Shown: positions 1 through 8,607, counted from the first letter of the stretch. The stretch is 15,994 nt of DNA from a bacterium (GCA_041648665.1 JBAZOP010000067.1:1-15994), one strand, 5' to 3'. Numbers and translations are program-made. Notes: generated by a model not told the origin, from the letters alone.

Positions 1-1124
1 GGGATGTCGCCGATCGAGATCGTATTCGACTCGGCGTTGCCCACGTACAGGTACTTCTCCTCGCCGGCCGGAGTCACATACAGGGCGAGGGAGAACGGCG
101 CCTCTCCGACCGCAAGGGGGGTTATCGCCCCCAAAGTAGAGCGATTGATGACCGAGAGGGTGTTGTCGTCCTGGTTGGTCACAAAGATATAATCCGTGGA
201 CAACAGTATCTCCTGCGGGTTCTTGCCGACCTCGATGGTGGCCACGAGTATCCCGGAGTCGTCCTTGTCCACCTGGATCGCGTTTATGTTGCCGGTCCGC
301 GGGACGAGATCGACGATCCTTATGATCTCGACAAAGCGGCAATAGTCCTCTCCGCACTCGTTGCCCTCTCCCACCACGTAGATATTGGTGCCGTCGGTCG
401 CGATCCCGCGCGGGTTCGGGACGTCGCCTATCCAGTAGTCGAGGGCGTTGGCGCCAGTCTGGCCCGCCTTGTCGAGGTTGACCACGAGGACGCCGCCGTA
501 CTCGCGCGAGAGGAACGCCTGGTTGCCTACGCGCGCGATGTGGTTGAACTCGGTGTTCGTGAGTTTGCCGCCCGTATCGAGGTCCGAGTTCAGGGTCATG
601 CTGCCCGTAGGCACGACGCCGGTCAGGTCGAAGTACTGGATCTCGTTGAGGCTCGTGCTTATCCAGACGCGGTCCGCGGGGTAGCAGCAGTCGATGGCAT
701 AGGCATCGCGGCCCGCAGCCTGCTCCGTGAATGTGCCGAAGTTCGCCGAACCATCGTCCACGTCGAACGTGTAGAGCCTGTCCTCCTCCGAGGCCTCGCT
801 CGGGCTGTAGCGGTTGGGGACGTAAGCGCGACCGGCCGCAGCGTCGAGATATATCTGGCCTGAGAAGCTCGCCGTGGGCGTACTCTCAAGGAGCACCGGC
901 GCCAGCGGGTTGGTTATGTCGTAGACCTGGAAGGTGCCCTCCTGCCAGTTGTAGAGGACCTCCGCATTGGAATTGACCACATAGAGCCGGTTCGCGGCCA
1001 CGTCGAAGGCCATGGCAGATGGAGTGGCGAGCCCATCGCCGAGCTCCGGAAAGATGCTCCCGCTCTGGGCGCAGCCCGAGACGAGAATCACAAAAGATAT
1101 TAATGAAATGAGGATTCGAGCCAT
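1..1124 (-). CDS. Partial YVTN-type beta-propeller lipoprotein
   Basis: The frame is open from an ATG at 1124 to the window edge: 374 codons are visible and the 3' end is missing. The N-terminus is a lipoprotein signal: a short n-region (MAR), a hydrophobic stretch (ILISLISFVIL) and the lipobox VSGC, giving lipid-modified Cys18 followed by Ala-Gln. This would favour the outer membrane under the usual +2 rule. The rest is a series of beta-propeller-like blades with motifs such as NRLYVVNSN, TNIYVVGEG, DYIFVTNQDDNTLSVI and KYLYVGNAESNTISI, typical of YVTN/YNCE repeat proteins. Such proteins often bind ligands or scaffold surface assemblies; no catalytic motif is visible. Two Cys pairs (a CC doublet near residue 150 and CGEDYC further on) could form disulfides. 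No convincing Shine-Dalgarno precedes the ATG. The gene follows the DUF849 gene after a 94-bp gap and may be co-transcribed with it. Family assignment is good; the specific role is unknown. Confidence 0.8.
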   Translation of the reverse strand, partial: MARILISLISFVILVSGCAQSGSIFPELGDGLATPSAMAFDVAANRLYVVNSNAEVLYNWQEGTFQVYDITNPLAPVLLESTPTASFSGQIYLDAAAGRAYVPNRYSPSEASEEDRLYTFDVDDGSANFGTFTEQAAGRDAYAIDCCYPADRVWISTSLNEIQYFDLTGVVPTGSMTLNSDLDTGGKLTNTEFNHIARVGNQAFLSREYGGVLVVNLDKAGQTGANALDYWIGDVPNPRGIATDGTNIYVVGEGNECGEDYCRFVEIIRIVDLVPRTGNINAIQVDKDDSGILVATIEVGKNPQEILLSTDYIFVTNQDDNTLSVINRSTLGAITPLAVGEAPFSLALYVTPAGEEKYLYVGNAESNTISIGDI

Positions 1125-1197
1125 GGAATTGAAGGGCTATTATCCAAAAAAACCCAGGGTGTCTATAGAAAAGCTCGCTATTTTTGGACCAATCAAC

Positions 1198-1214
1198 GCC
1201 TTGGAATACAAGGC
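1198..1214 (-). terminator. Weak hairpin after the DUF849 gene
   Basis: GCCTTG and CAAGGC form a 6-bp stem around a 5-nt loop, 4 bp downstream of the TGA of the DUF849 gene. No T-run follows, so intrinsic termination is doubtful. It may only attenuate or stabilise a transcript that continues into the lipoprotein gene. Confidence 0.2.
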
Positions 1215-1218
1215 GATA

Positions 1219-2040
1219 TCAGGCTATTCCAAAGAGCCTGCGGGCCTCGGCCGGGCTCGCCACCGGCCTTCCGATCTCTCCGGTGATTCGCGCCACGCGC
1301 GCGACGAGCTGTGCGTTTGATTTTGCGAGCTCGCCCTTGTGAAAATAGACGTTGTCCTCGAACCCAACGCGCACGTGGCCGCCGTACGCGACCGCGGCGA
1401 CGGCGCACGGGGTCTCGTAGCGGCCGATGCCAGCCACGGCCCAGGTGTCGTCAGGATCGACGAGGCCCGTCATGAACGAAAGGTTTTTGAGCTCTCCCGA
1501 AAGCCCGCCGTCCACGCCCATCACGAACTGGTAGTGCACCGGCTTCTTGAGCAGACCCTTCTTCACAAGGCGCCTTGCCGCCTCCACGTCGCCAGCGTCG
1601 TAGACTTCGACCTCCGGCACCACGCCGAGCTTCTGCATCTCTCCGGCAAGCGCACGCACGTCCCTGGGGTGGTTGAGAAAGATGTCGTCGCCGAAGTTCA
1701 TGGAGGCGAGGTTGAGCGAAGCCATCTCCGGTTTCAGCGCGACGATCGGCGCGACCCTCTTCTCCATCGGCTCGCCCACCGCGCCGCCGGTGGAGATCTG
1801 GATGATCGTCTCCTTCGGACAGGCCTTGCGTATCGCCTCGATCGAGGCGCGGAAGCGGTCGAGGGACTGGGTGGCGACGCCCTTTTCATCGCGCACGTGC
1901 AGGTGGATGACCGCTGCGCCGGCCTTCACGCATTCGGAGGCCTCTCGCGCCTGCTCCTCGGGCGTGATCGGGAGGTTCGGGTTCATATCGCGCGTGGTCT
2001 CGGCCCCGGTGATGGCTGCGGTGATTATGAGAGGATGCAT
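1219..2040 (-). CDS. DUF849/BKACE-family beta-keto acid cleavage enzyme
   Basis: This 273-residue protein matches the usual length of the beta-keto acid cleavage enzyme family, whose founding member is 3-keto-5-aminohexanoate cleavage enzyme (Kce) of lysine fermentation. These TIM-barrel, metal-dependent enzymes condense a beta-keto acid with acetyl-CoA, giving acetoacetate and a new acyl-CoA. Visible hallmarks are ITAAITGAE with Glu14, the zinc-binding HLHVRD motif with His46 and His48, STGG near residue 84, and VGFEDN with the third metal-ligand Glu at residue 228. The start is supported by a strong purine-rich site (AAAGGGGG) 4-5 nt upstream of the ATG. A TATTAT-like -10 lies about 35 bp upstream, in the 69-bp gap after the RHS gene, so the gene may have its own promoter. 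No other lysine-fermentation genes are visible, so the substrate cannot be assigned; family members act on several beta-keto acids. Confidence 0.9.
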   Translation of the reverse strand: MHPLIITAAITGAETTRDMNPNLPITPEEQAREASECVKAGAAVIHLHVRDEKGVATQSLDRFRASIEAIRKACPKETIIQISTGGAVGEPMEKRVAPIVALKPEMASLNLASMNFGDDIFLNHPRDVRALAGEMQKLGVVPEVEVYDAGDVEAARRLVKKGLLKKPVHYQFVMGVDGGLSGELKNLSFMTGLVDPDDTWAVAGIGRYETPCAVAAVAYGGHVRVGFEDNVYFHKGELAKSNAQLVARVARITGEIGRPVASPAEARRLFGIA

Positions 2041-2109
2041 GCCGCCCCCTTTCCAGATGCGCAGGGATATAATAACGATCCGGAGTTGGCCACAAAAAAA
2101 TCGCGGGTT

Positions 2110-5100
2110 TCATTCGACGTAGAGCATATCCACCGCGTCGCCCTGCCTCTGGAAAGCGATGAAGTTGGCGGCCAGGGTCTCCAGCTCGTCGTCGCGCGCG
2201 CGTATGCAGCCGTGGGTCCTTGATGTGTGCCTGTTGTAGCGGCCGCCGTGCACGAAGAGGCCCCGGTTCCATGCGATCCGATCGACGCCTCCCGTCGGCG
2301 CGCCGACCCTGAAACGTATCCGGCCCTGCGATACGTTGTAGCTGCCGTCCATCACACCTGCCCAGCCCGGCCCTGAGACCCTGCTCTCGCCCGGCAGCGG
2401 GTGGCCCAGCCCGAACCTTCGGTAAAAATCATTCCTGTATTGCACGGAGTAAAACTCCGGGACGCCTATCGTGAACTCACCGTCGGGCACGGGCCCCCTG
2501 CCGCCCACGACCGCGGGATCCACCTTCGGCCTCGTCGTGCGGTTGGCTGCCTGATACTCGGTGACGAGATAGCCCTCGCCGTCGAAGAGCATCATGGTCT
2601 CCCTGTCACGATCGAAGAAGAGGCTCGCCAGACCCCAAGGGTCCCAATTGGATATCGGGTCGCCCTGCGCATAGGCGTAGAGGTTGATCTCGCCCACGCC
2701 CGCGTCGAAGGCACCATCAGCGAACCACCTGCCGAACGGATACGCGCCAAATGATTCCATGGAGCCGAGCGGGCGATTGGGGATCGCGGCGCGCGAGGCC
2801 TGTCCCTGGCCCGCGTGATACGACAGCCCTGGCGCCATCTCGAATGTCGCATCCGCGTATTGCGGAAATTTGTAGCCAAGCGGATCCGGCGTCGCGAAGG
2901 CGGCGATGCGAGGCACGTAATGCCTGTAGCGCATATACACCAGGCCGTCCGCCACATCGTGGAGCTGGCCCGCGAACCCGAACGGGTGCCTCCTGCCCAT
3001 GCAAACTTCCACATCGATCGCCTCGCCATACGGATGGAAGTCGCAGCGCTGGCTCAGCGCCCCCTCCTCGACCGCGGCTCTGGCCGAGGCATTGCCATCG
3101 GTCACGATCGAGGAGGTATGATCGCCGCGGAGATAGGCGAGCGGCGCGGCCAACCCCTCCGCGTGCGCAAAGTCGAAGCGCTCCTCCTCGTCGTCGTAAA
3201 AAGAGGCCAGCCTCCATCCGTCCCAGATGAAGCGCGCGTAAGTGTCCCCCTCGCCCCCCTCGATGACGAGCCTCGCGAATGCGTCGTAGCGCCTGCGGTG
3301 ATAGAGCTCAGAGGGGGTGATAATGGAGGAGAGCCTGCCGAACGGATCGTAGCCGTACCTTTGCTCCCCATCCGAAATCAGCCTGCCCGCGCCGTCGTAT
3401 TCGAAGAGGAGCTCCCCGCCTTGGCTCGATGACGACACGACCTGGTTGAGGGCGTTGTATCGCATGCGGCGCACGCCGCTTCCGTCGTCCATGGCCAGCA
3501 CGTTGCCCGCAGGATCGTATTCATACCCGTAGCTGATCGCGCCGACGGAGGCCGCCTCCGTCAACCTCCCCAGCCCGTCGCGGCCGTATCGAATCGTGGC
3601 GTCCAAGAGGGAATCGTTCGTCGAGACCACCTTGCCTGCGCCGTCCCTCTCGCGCTTCCACGATGCGAGGAGATCGTCTCCTCTCGCATATCTCCTGGAG
3701 ATCTCCCTCCCCCACGCGTCGCGATCCACTGAAAGAGAGACGCCGTCAGCCATCTTCGCGGCAATGAGGTTGCCCAGCGGATCCCGGGAGATCTGCGCCA
3801 CACTGCCCTTCGGCCCCATCATGGAGGCGAGCCCGCCCGCGGCGTCGTAGGCGTAATACAGCGACCCGCCGCCGGGGAGGGAGAGCGCGATCCGTCTCCC
3901 TGCGTCGTCGAAGCTCCTCACTATCCACGAATCCCCGGAGCCCTCTGCGATTGGCCTCGACATGGAATCGTAAGCGATGCGCACCTCTGAATCGTCCCAC
4001 GAATCAGAGGGATCGTTCTCGTCGAAGGCCCGCAGAAGCCTCCCCATGCCGTCGTATTCAAATGTTTGAATAGTCGCCCTCTCCCTAACCCCTGCCTGTC
4101 CGGCAGGCAGGCTCTCCCCTCGAGGGAGAGGGAAGGGTGAGGGGGCGCCCTGCGTTGCAGTGCGCCTCGTCATCCTGCCTGCAGGGTCGCGCTCGATCTC
4201 CATCACGCCGCCATCCCTGTTTATCATCTTCGACACGCGGCCTGCGCCGTCGTACGCGCTCCTCTGTTCCGAGCCGTCCGCAAATCGCTCGATCGAGAGC
4301 CTGTCCTGGGCGTCGTATTCAAAGGAGGTTCGGTTCCCGTTGGGGTCCACGATCGCTGCGAGCCTTCCGTTGCCGTCCCATCCGAACTTGGCCATGGACT
4401 TAAGGCCATCCCCCTGCCTTGCGATCGCGATGCGCCTGCCCATGTCGTCGTATTCGAAGATCGATTCGATGCCGGAGGGATCCATCGCCGACCGAAGCAG
4501 CCCCATGCCGTCATATCTGTATCTCCACGGGCTTTCCGTGCCCTCCGTATGAGATGCGAGCATCCCCGCACCGCGGTATCTTCGCTCGACGAGGCCATAC
4601 CTCTTCCCCTCCTTCTCGACAAAACTCTCGATCACCCTGCCGGATCGATCGCGCACAAACACCTCGGCCGATCCGTCCGGCGCCACCATGCGAGCGAGCT
4701 CGCCAAGTCCGTCGTACTCATAAGAGGTCCGGCTCCCCAGCGCATCCGCCTCGGAGATGAGCCTGCCCTGGACGTCGTATTTCCGGCTCGTGCTCACCCA
4801 GCGCGAATTCTTAGGATCCTCGCGCCAGAGCCTCTGCGAGCGCTGCGCGATCATCTCGCCCGCGTACTCGAAACGTTCCTCGGAGAGGAGCACCCCGTCC
4901 GCATCCATCCTCTTGATCGCGACGATCCTGCCCGCGCGGTCCCTCGCGTAATCGATCCGGTTTCCCAGCGCATCCGTCTCTGATACGATCTCGCCGAATC
5001 CGTTGCGCTCAAGACGCGCGATACCGCCTCCGCCGTCGATGTAAACGATCGCCTCACCGTCGAGGTCCCGCTCCACGCACTCGCGCGACGAAACCTCCGA

Positions 5101-8100
5101 GCCTGCGCCACGCACGATGCAGCGCATCCTGCCGTCGTCATCGTAGAGATATTCGGTGCGATTCCCCTCCGGCATCGTACTGGACGCGAGCCTGCCCCCT
5201 GCATCGTACGCGTATTTGGTGACGAGGCGCGCCTCGCTGGACTCCTGCATGTCCCTCTTGACGAGACGATCCAGGGAGTCGTGCTCAAAACGATGTGCAA
5301 CGGTCGATCCGGGTCTCTGTATCTCGATCGCGGAGACGTTGTCGTTGGCGTCGAAGCTGTATGCGATCGGCCAGAGGCCTTCGGCCTCTTCCTTCATCAC
5401 CCCGTTGATGGAGTTGACGACGAACTTCACAGAGGAGCCGTCGGGCCCCGTCTGCTCTATGACGTTGCCGATCGGATCGTACCTGAAGGATTGCGAGGAC
5501 TGCGCAACAGCTCCGAAGGCGCGCCTGTCGGCGCCCTCCCTCGCGTCCGTAACAACCCGCTTCAGATAACCGCCCCCGTCCCCGTCGTCCTCGACAAAGA
5601 CGGGCCCGTCCTTCGAGACTATCGCAACTCCGTCGCCGTCAGGGTCCTGTGCAGAATAATATTCATAGGTCGTGACGACGTTGTTCGCGTCCTTTTCCTC
5701 GAGAAGCTGCCCCCGGCCGTCGAAAAGAAACGCCGCCTTTCTCACCCAATCCGAATCAGGGTCGCATCTTTCGTAGCGAGCCTCCGGATCATACGGGGAT
5801 TGCTGCGAGTACTCCGTCCTCTCCTCCAGGCCATCGGGATATTTGACCCATTCGATCCTCCCAAACCTCTCCTCCCTCTTCATCTCTGTCGCGCGCACGG
5901 GACCCTCGCCCGCGGGCCTCTCCGCGATCATCATGGGAAGCCCCCTCTCGTCATACGCGTACTGCTCACACCTGCCGGACGGGGAACACGAATATGCGAG
6001 GGCCCCGTCGCTGAAGCCTGCGTATTCCAGAATGCGATACGCGTTGCCGAGCCATCTCCAGCGCCTGACGAGGTGTCCCTCTGAGTCGTGCTCGTACAAG
6101 GTCGTGACACCCGACTCGTCGACGATCCACGCGCGGGATGCTATGGCGCCGGTTCCTGCCGCATACTGCACGCGCATCCACGCGCCGTCGCCGTAGCGCT
6201 GCGCGATCACACGTCCCTCTCCGTCATAGCGATTTCTCAAAAAGACGCGGCCGGCCGGGTCCATGATCATGGATATGCGGTGCGAACGCGGGTCTCCCTC
6301 CGGAGGGGTCTCGTACCGGTATGCGGTGAGCTTTCCTTTTGGGAACTCAGCGACAGCGGGCGAGCGGACGCCGATGAGCTCCCCGTGCCCGTTGTATTCG
6401 AACCGTATCTTTCTCCCTGCGAAGTCCTCGATTGATGAGATGAACCCGTCATCTCTCCGCTCGAACACCACCCTCCTGCCGAAGACGTCGACGATCGCCG
6501 CAAGGATGCCGTCTCCCCCGTACTCATAGACCATGCAGTTGCCGTGCCTCTCGCACTTGGAGAGCGGCCGCCCTCTCGAATCGAATTCAGTGACAACACC
6601 ATCGACCGAGGTGATAAGAAATTTTCCGTCGTCGACCTCAGAGAGTTTCGATAGCACGCCGGACGAAGATGAGAACCCGTCTTTCTCTCTCGCGTAGAAG
6701 AATTTCCTACCGCGCTCGTCGACATGCGTGAGGCCCGAGCGCCCTTCATCCTCCCACGGGAGCAAGCGCTCTGCGAACGAGTGGGTCCATCTCCAGCCCA
6801 GTTCGCCCTTGAAGTCCGAGCGGCCGCGATAGATGCGCGCGAAGCGGAAATCGAGGCCGCGGCCCGGGATCACTAAGTCCGTCACCTCCTGCACATATTC
6901 GCCGTTGTGGAGCAGCACCGGGTCGAGCGGGCCTTTGTCGGACGGCTCCTGCGCCGGAACGCGCTCGATCTCCATTATAGCTGCGGCCGGGCCGAGGAGA
7001 TGCGTCGTCTCGAGCGCATCTGCCGCAGCCTGCGCAATCAGATCGCTCGCGCGCTCGTTGAGCGCGGCCATATCCCCTTTCACCTTGTCCAGCGTCTCGC
7101 CCATCGCATCCGCAGGCCTCCATCTGCCGCGCTCTCCGAGCAGCTCCTCCGGAAGCCCGAGCCTCTCCTTCAGCTCGTCGAACGATGTCGGCACGCCGTC
7201 AAATGGGAGGGCATCGGCCGCAGCCTCCCCCAGCCTCTTCATCTCTGTCTCAAGATTGGCCAGCGCGCCTCGCACGGGCGCTGTGAGCGCCTCCTGGATC
7301 TTCTTGAGCTCCGCCTCCATCTGCATTGCCAGTCCCCTGAGCTCGGCCTGCGCAAGCTCCATGGGTCTCGCGAGCATGGAATCTATGCGATCCGCCTTCT
7401 CCTGTACGCGGTCCAGCGGCGCTGTCACCTTTGCCAGCGCCTTGTCGAACGAGACACCCATGCCAAGGGCGCCAGCCAGATCCCCCGCCATAGCGCCCAG
7501 CTGCATGAGGGTGAGGCTGATCGCCTCCTTGTTCTCGATCTGCCAGACCATGACCCGCGTCACCTCGACCGCGCGTTTGAGCTCGTGCGCGTCCACGAAC
7601 GCGCCCCTGTACGCGCGCGCGTAGTGCTCGGCCGCAACGGCGGCGAGCATGGAGGCGTAGGCCGCGGTGGGCAGTTTGATGATCGGTCGATTCAGTATGG
7701 AATCTTTGAAATCCAGAAGCACATTGCCCGGCATCCTCGCCCTCGCCTCTTCGACGTAGCGGTCAAAGGCCTCGGGTCCGCGACGCAGCGCCTCCATCGC
7801 CTCGGGCGGAAGATTGCCCGAGAGCGCATCCTCGATGCGGCCCCTGATGCCCAGCACGGTCCCTTCGCCCAACACACGGGCCAGGTTCGATGCAGCGAGG
7901 CTGGAGACGTTTTCAAGTTCGAAAGCCCGGCGCACCGAGCCCCGCAGGTCCTCGATGTCGATAAATTGCGATATCCCCTTTTCCGCCAACTCCTTCCTCA
8001 CGCGATCAAGAGTAGAATCGTAGAGATCCGACGCGATCGCATCGAGCTTGTCATTGAGGCTCGTGTCGAGTTCGGCCGCGACCCTTTCCGCGATCTTCAT

Positions 8101-8517
8101 CGCCTCCTCCGCCCCTTCGCTGCCGAGTACCGCACCGAGCAGGTCGCGCCCGATCAGCTCACGCGCCTTTCCCGGGAGCCAGGCCTTGAGCCTCTCCTTC
8201 AAATCGGCCTGGACCGCAGATTTGAGGCCCGCATCCTGCCTGAAGAGGACGGATAGATCGATCGGCCCATCGCCGCGGCCGGAGCTGTTCACGGCGCGGG
8301 CGAACGCATCGCAGAGCCAGTCGCTCCCCTCCTTCGTCATCGCAGCACGCATCGCCTCTCGCGCGCGGCCCTCCACAAAACCTGCCACGCCGTCGAGGGA
8401 GAGGGTGTCCGTGATCTGCGACGCATCGGAGGCCAGATGGATCTCGCTGACTGCCAGAGAATGGCCTGACATGAGTGCAAGGAGGATGGGGATGATGATC
8501 GCGGAGAATCGTTTCAT
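2110..8517 (-). CDS. Giant secreted RHS/YD-repeat protein with L,D-transpeptidase-like C-terminal domain
   Basis: The protein has 2135 residues. The frame is open to 8724, but the ATG at 8517 is chosen because it begins a clean Sec signal peptide (MKRF, hydrophobic core IIIPILLALM, probable cleavage after SLA, residue 22) and lies just downstream of a promoter-like element. Residues 25-520 are rich in Ala, Leu, Glu and Arg and look helical or coiled-coil; I recognise no PAAR or known trafficking domain. A DUF6531-like segment starts near residue 530 (DPVLLHNGEYVQEVTDL, LGWRWTHSF). More than twenty YD repeats follow (FEYDGMGR, YAYDAGGR and similar) up to the RHS-core end (RYRHYVPRIAAFATPDPLG, then NLYAYAQGDPISNWDPWGLA near residue 1960). 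The DPxGL motif suggests autocleavage there. The last ~175 residues resemble Tlde1/DUF2778 L,D-transpeptidase folds: GPVPDGEFTIG, then HGG with His2090 and THGCIR with Cys2104. The likely target is peptidoglycan. No immunity gene follows. A palindromic repeat is inserted in frame near residues 1457-1481. Confidence 0.88.
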   Translation of the reverse strand: MKRFSAIIIPILLALMSGHSLAVSEIHLASDASQITDTLSLDGVAGFVEGRAREAMRAAMTKEGSDWLCDAFARAVNSSGRGDGPIDLSVLFRQDAGLKSAVQADLKERLKAWLPGKARELIGRDLLGAVLGSEGAEEAMKIAERVAAELDTSLNDKLDAIASDLYDSTLDRVRKELAEKGISQFIDIEDLRGSVRRAFELENVSSLAASNLARVLGEGTVLGIRGRIEDALSGNLPPEAMEALRRGPEAFDRYVEEARARMPGNVLLDFKDSILNRPIIKLPTAAYASMLAAVAAEHYARAYRGAFVDAHELKRAVEVTRVMVWQIENKEAISLTLMQLGAMAGDLAGALGMGVSFDKALAKVTAPLDRVQEKADRIDSMLARPMELAQAELRGLAMQMEAELKKIQEALTAPVRGALANLETEMKRLGEAAADALPFDGVPTSFDELKERLGLPEELLGERGRWRPADAMGETLDKVKGDMAALNERASDLIAQAAADALETTHLLGPAAAIMEIERVPAQEPSDKGPLDPVLLHNGEYVQEVTDLVIPGRGLDFRFARIYRGRSDFKGELGWRWTHSFAERLLPWEDEGRSGLTHVDERGRKFFYAREKDGFSSSSGVLSKLSEVDDGKFLITSVDGVVTEFDSRGRPLSKCERHGNCMVYEYGGDGILAAIVDVFGRRVVFERRDDGFISSIEDFAGRKIRFEYNGHGELIGVRSPAVAEFPKGKLTAYRYETPPEGDPRSHRISMIMDPAGRVFLRNRYDGEGRVIAQRYGDGAWMRVQYAAGTGAIASRAWIVDESGVTTLYEHDSEGHLVRRWRWLGNAYRILEYAGFSDGALAYSCSPSGRCEQYAYDERGLPMMIAERPAGEGPVRATEMKREERFGRIEWVKYPDGLEERTEYSQQSPYDPEARYERCDPDSDWVRKAAFLFDGRGQLLEEKDANNVVTTYEYYSAQDPDGDGVAIVSKDGPVFVEDDGDGGGYLKRVVTDAREGADRRAFGAVAQSSQSFRYDPIGNVIEQTGPDGSSVKFVVNSINGVMKEEAEGLWPIAYSFDANDNVSAIEIQRPGSTVAHRFEHDSLDRLVKRDMQESSEARLVTKYAYDAGGRLASSTMPEGNRTEYLYDDDGRMRCIVRGAGSEVSSRECVERDLDGEAIVYIDGGGGIARLERNGFGEIVSETDALGNRIDYARDRAGRIVAIKRMDADGVLLSEERFEYAGEMIAQRSQRLWREDPKNSRWVSTSRKYDVQGRLISEADALGSRTSYEYDGLGELARMVAPDGSAEVFVRDRSGRVIESFVEKEGKRYGLVERRYRGAGMLASHTEGTESPWRYRYDGMGLLRSAMDPSGIESIFEYDDMGRRIAIARQGDGLKSMAKFGWDGNGRLAAIVDPNGNRTSFEYDAQDRLSIERFADGSEQRSAYDGAGRVSKMINRDGGVMEIERDPAGRMTRRTATQGAPSPFPLPRGESLPAGQAGVRERATIQTFEYDGMGRLLRAFDENDPSDSWDDSEVRIAYDSMSRPIAEGSGDSWIVRSFDDAGRRIALSLPGGGSLYYAYDAAGGLASMMGPKGSVAQISRDPLGNLIAAKMADGVSLSVDRDAWGREISRRYARGDDLLASWKRERDGAGKVVSTNDSLLDATIRYGRDGLGRLTEAASVGAISYGYEYDPAGNVLAMDDGSGVRRMRYNALNQVVSSSSQGGELLFEYDGAGRLISDGEQRYGYDPFGRLSSIITPSELYHRRRYDAFARLVIEGGEGDTYARFIWDGWRLASFYDDEEERFDFAHAEGLAAPLAYLRGDHTSSIVTDGNASARAAVEEGALSQRCDFHPYGEAIDVEVCMGRRHPFGFAGQLHDVADGLVYMRYRHYVPRIAAFATPDPLGYKFPQYADATFEMAPGLSYHAGQGQASRAAIPNRPLGSMESFGAYPFGRWFADGAFDAGVGEINLYAYAQGDPISNWDPWGLASLFFDRDRETMMLFDGEGYLVTEYQAANRTTRPKVDPAVVGGRGPVPDGEFTIGVPEFYSVQYRNDFYRRFGLGHPLPGESRVSGPGWAGVMDGSYNVSQGRIRFRVGAPTGGVDRIAWNRGLFVHGGRYNRHTSRTHGCIRARDDELETLAANFIAFQRQGDAVDMLYVE
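4077..4145. repeat. Palindromic repeat inserted in frame in the RHS gene
   Basis: Outer arms CCCTCTCCCT (4077-4086) and AGGGAGAGGG (4123-4132) enclose an inner inverted repeat, CCTGCCTG (4091-4098) and CAGGCAGG (4104-4111). The flank AGGGTGAGGG extends it to about 4145. In the RHS reading frame it encodes APSPFPLPRGESLPAGQAG and VRERA. This breaks the YD-repeat pattern between RMTRRTAT and IQTFEYDGMGR without shifting the frame. Elements of this CCCTCTCCC/CAGGCAGG type are usually intergenic in environmental bacterial genomes. Confidence 0.75.
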
Positions 8518-8531
8518 GGGACCTGCGAAAA

Positions 8532-8547
8532 GCAGGATCCGTGCCAA
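8532..8547 (-). promoter_or_regulatory. Sigma-54-type (-24/-12) promoter of the RHS gene
   Basis: On the minus strand the element reads TTGGCACGGATCCTGC. The -24 half (TTGGCACG) is a perfect match to the RpoN consensus. The -12 half is CTGC instead of TTGC, and GG-to-GC spacing is the required 12 nt. Placing +1 twelve bases after the -12 C gives about 8520, only 3 nt before the ATG at 8517. The intervening CTTTTCGCAGGTCCC contains no Shine-Dalgarno at useful spacing, so the mRNA would be essentially leaderless. The element matches the one before the kinase gene in sequence and in distance to the ATG. A TCATTATAT box about 23 bp further upstream could be an alternative sigma-70-type -10. Confidence 0.65.
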
Positions 8548-8592
8548 CTGCCCGCAAAAAAAATGACGAGATATAATGAGGACTTGGTTTCG

Positions 8593-8607
8593 CCTGAATT
8601 TTTCAGG
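8593..8607 (-). promoter_or_regulatory. CCTGAA/TTCAGG inverted repeat upstream of the RHS promoter
   Basis: Hexamer half-sites CCTGAA (8593-8598) and TTCAGG (8602-8607) are separated by 3 nt. The centre lies about 80 bp upstream of the predicted sigma-54 start, where enhancer-binding activators usually bind. The same hexamers with a 6-nt spacer lie upstream of the kinase promoter. The alternative is a small hairpin ending the kinase transcript, but no T-run follows. Confidence 0.35.

Noticed and set aside
2094..2100. Seven-T run after the RHS stop as an intrinsic terminator
   Set aside because: No stable GC-rich stem precedes it; only a 3-bp pairing could be found.
2041..2109. Immunity gene between the RHS gene and the DUF849 gene
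   Set aside because: The gap is only 69 bp and holds the next gene's ribosome site. No open frame of useful size exists on either strand.
1339..2223. 294-residue plus-strand open frame opposite the DUF849 gene
   Set aside because: It overlaps a firmly identified enzyme on the other strand and has shadow-like His/Arg/Val composition.
3300..6800. Regular sequence similarity suggesting a CRISPR or DNA tandem-repeat array
   Set aside because: The periodicity comes from codons of degenerate YD repeats in the RHS core. There are no identical direct repeats with unique spacers.
6907..8256. 449-residue plus-strand open frame opposite the RHS gene
   Set aside because: It is antisense to a strongly supported gene and has Arg/His/Leu-rich, low-information composition typical of GC-rich shadows. 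No family motif is visible.
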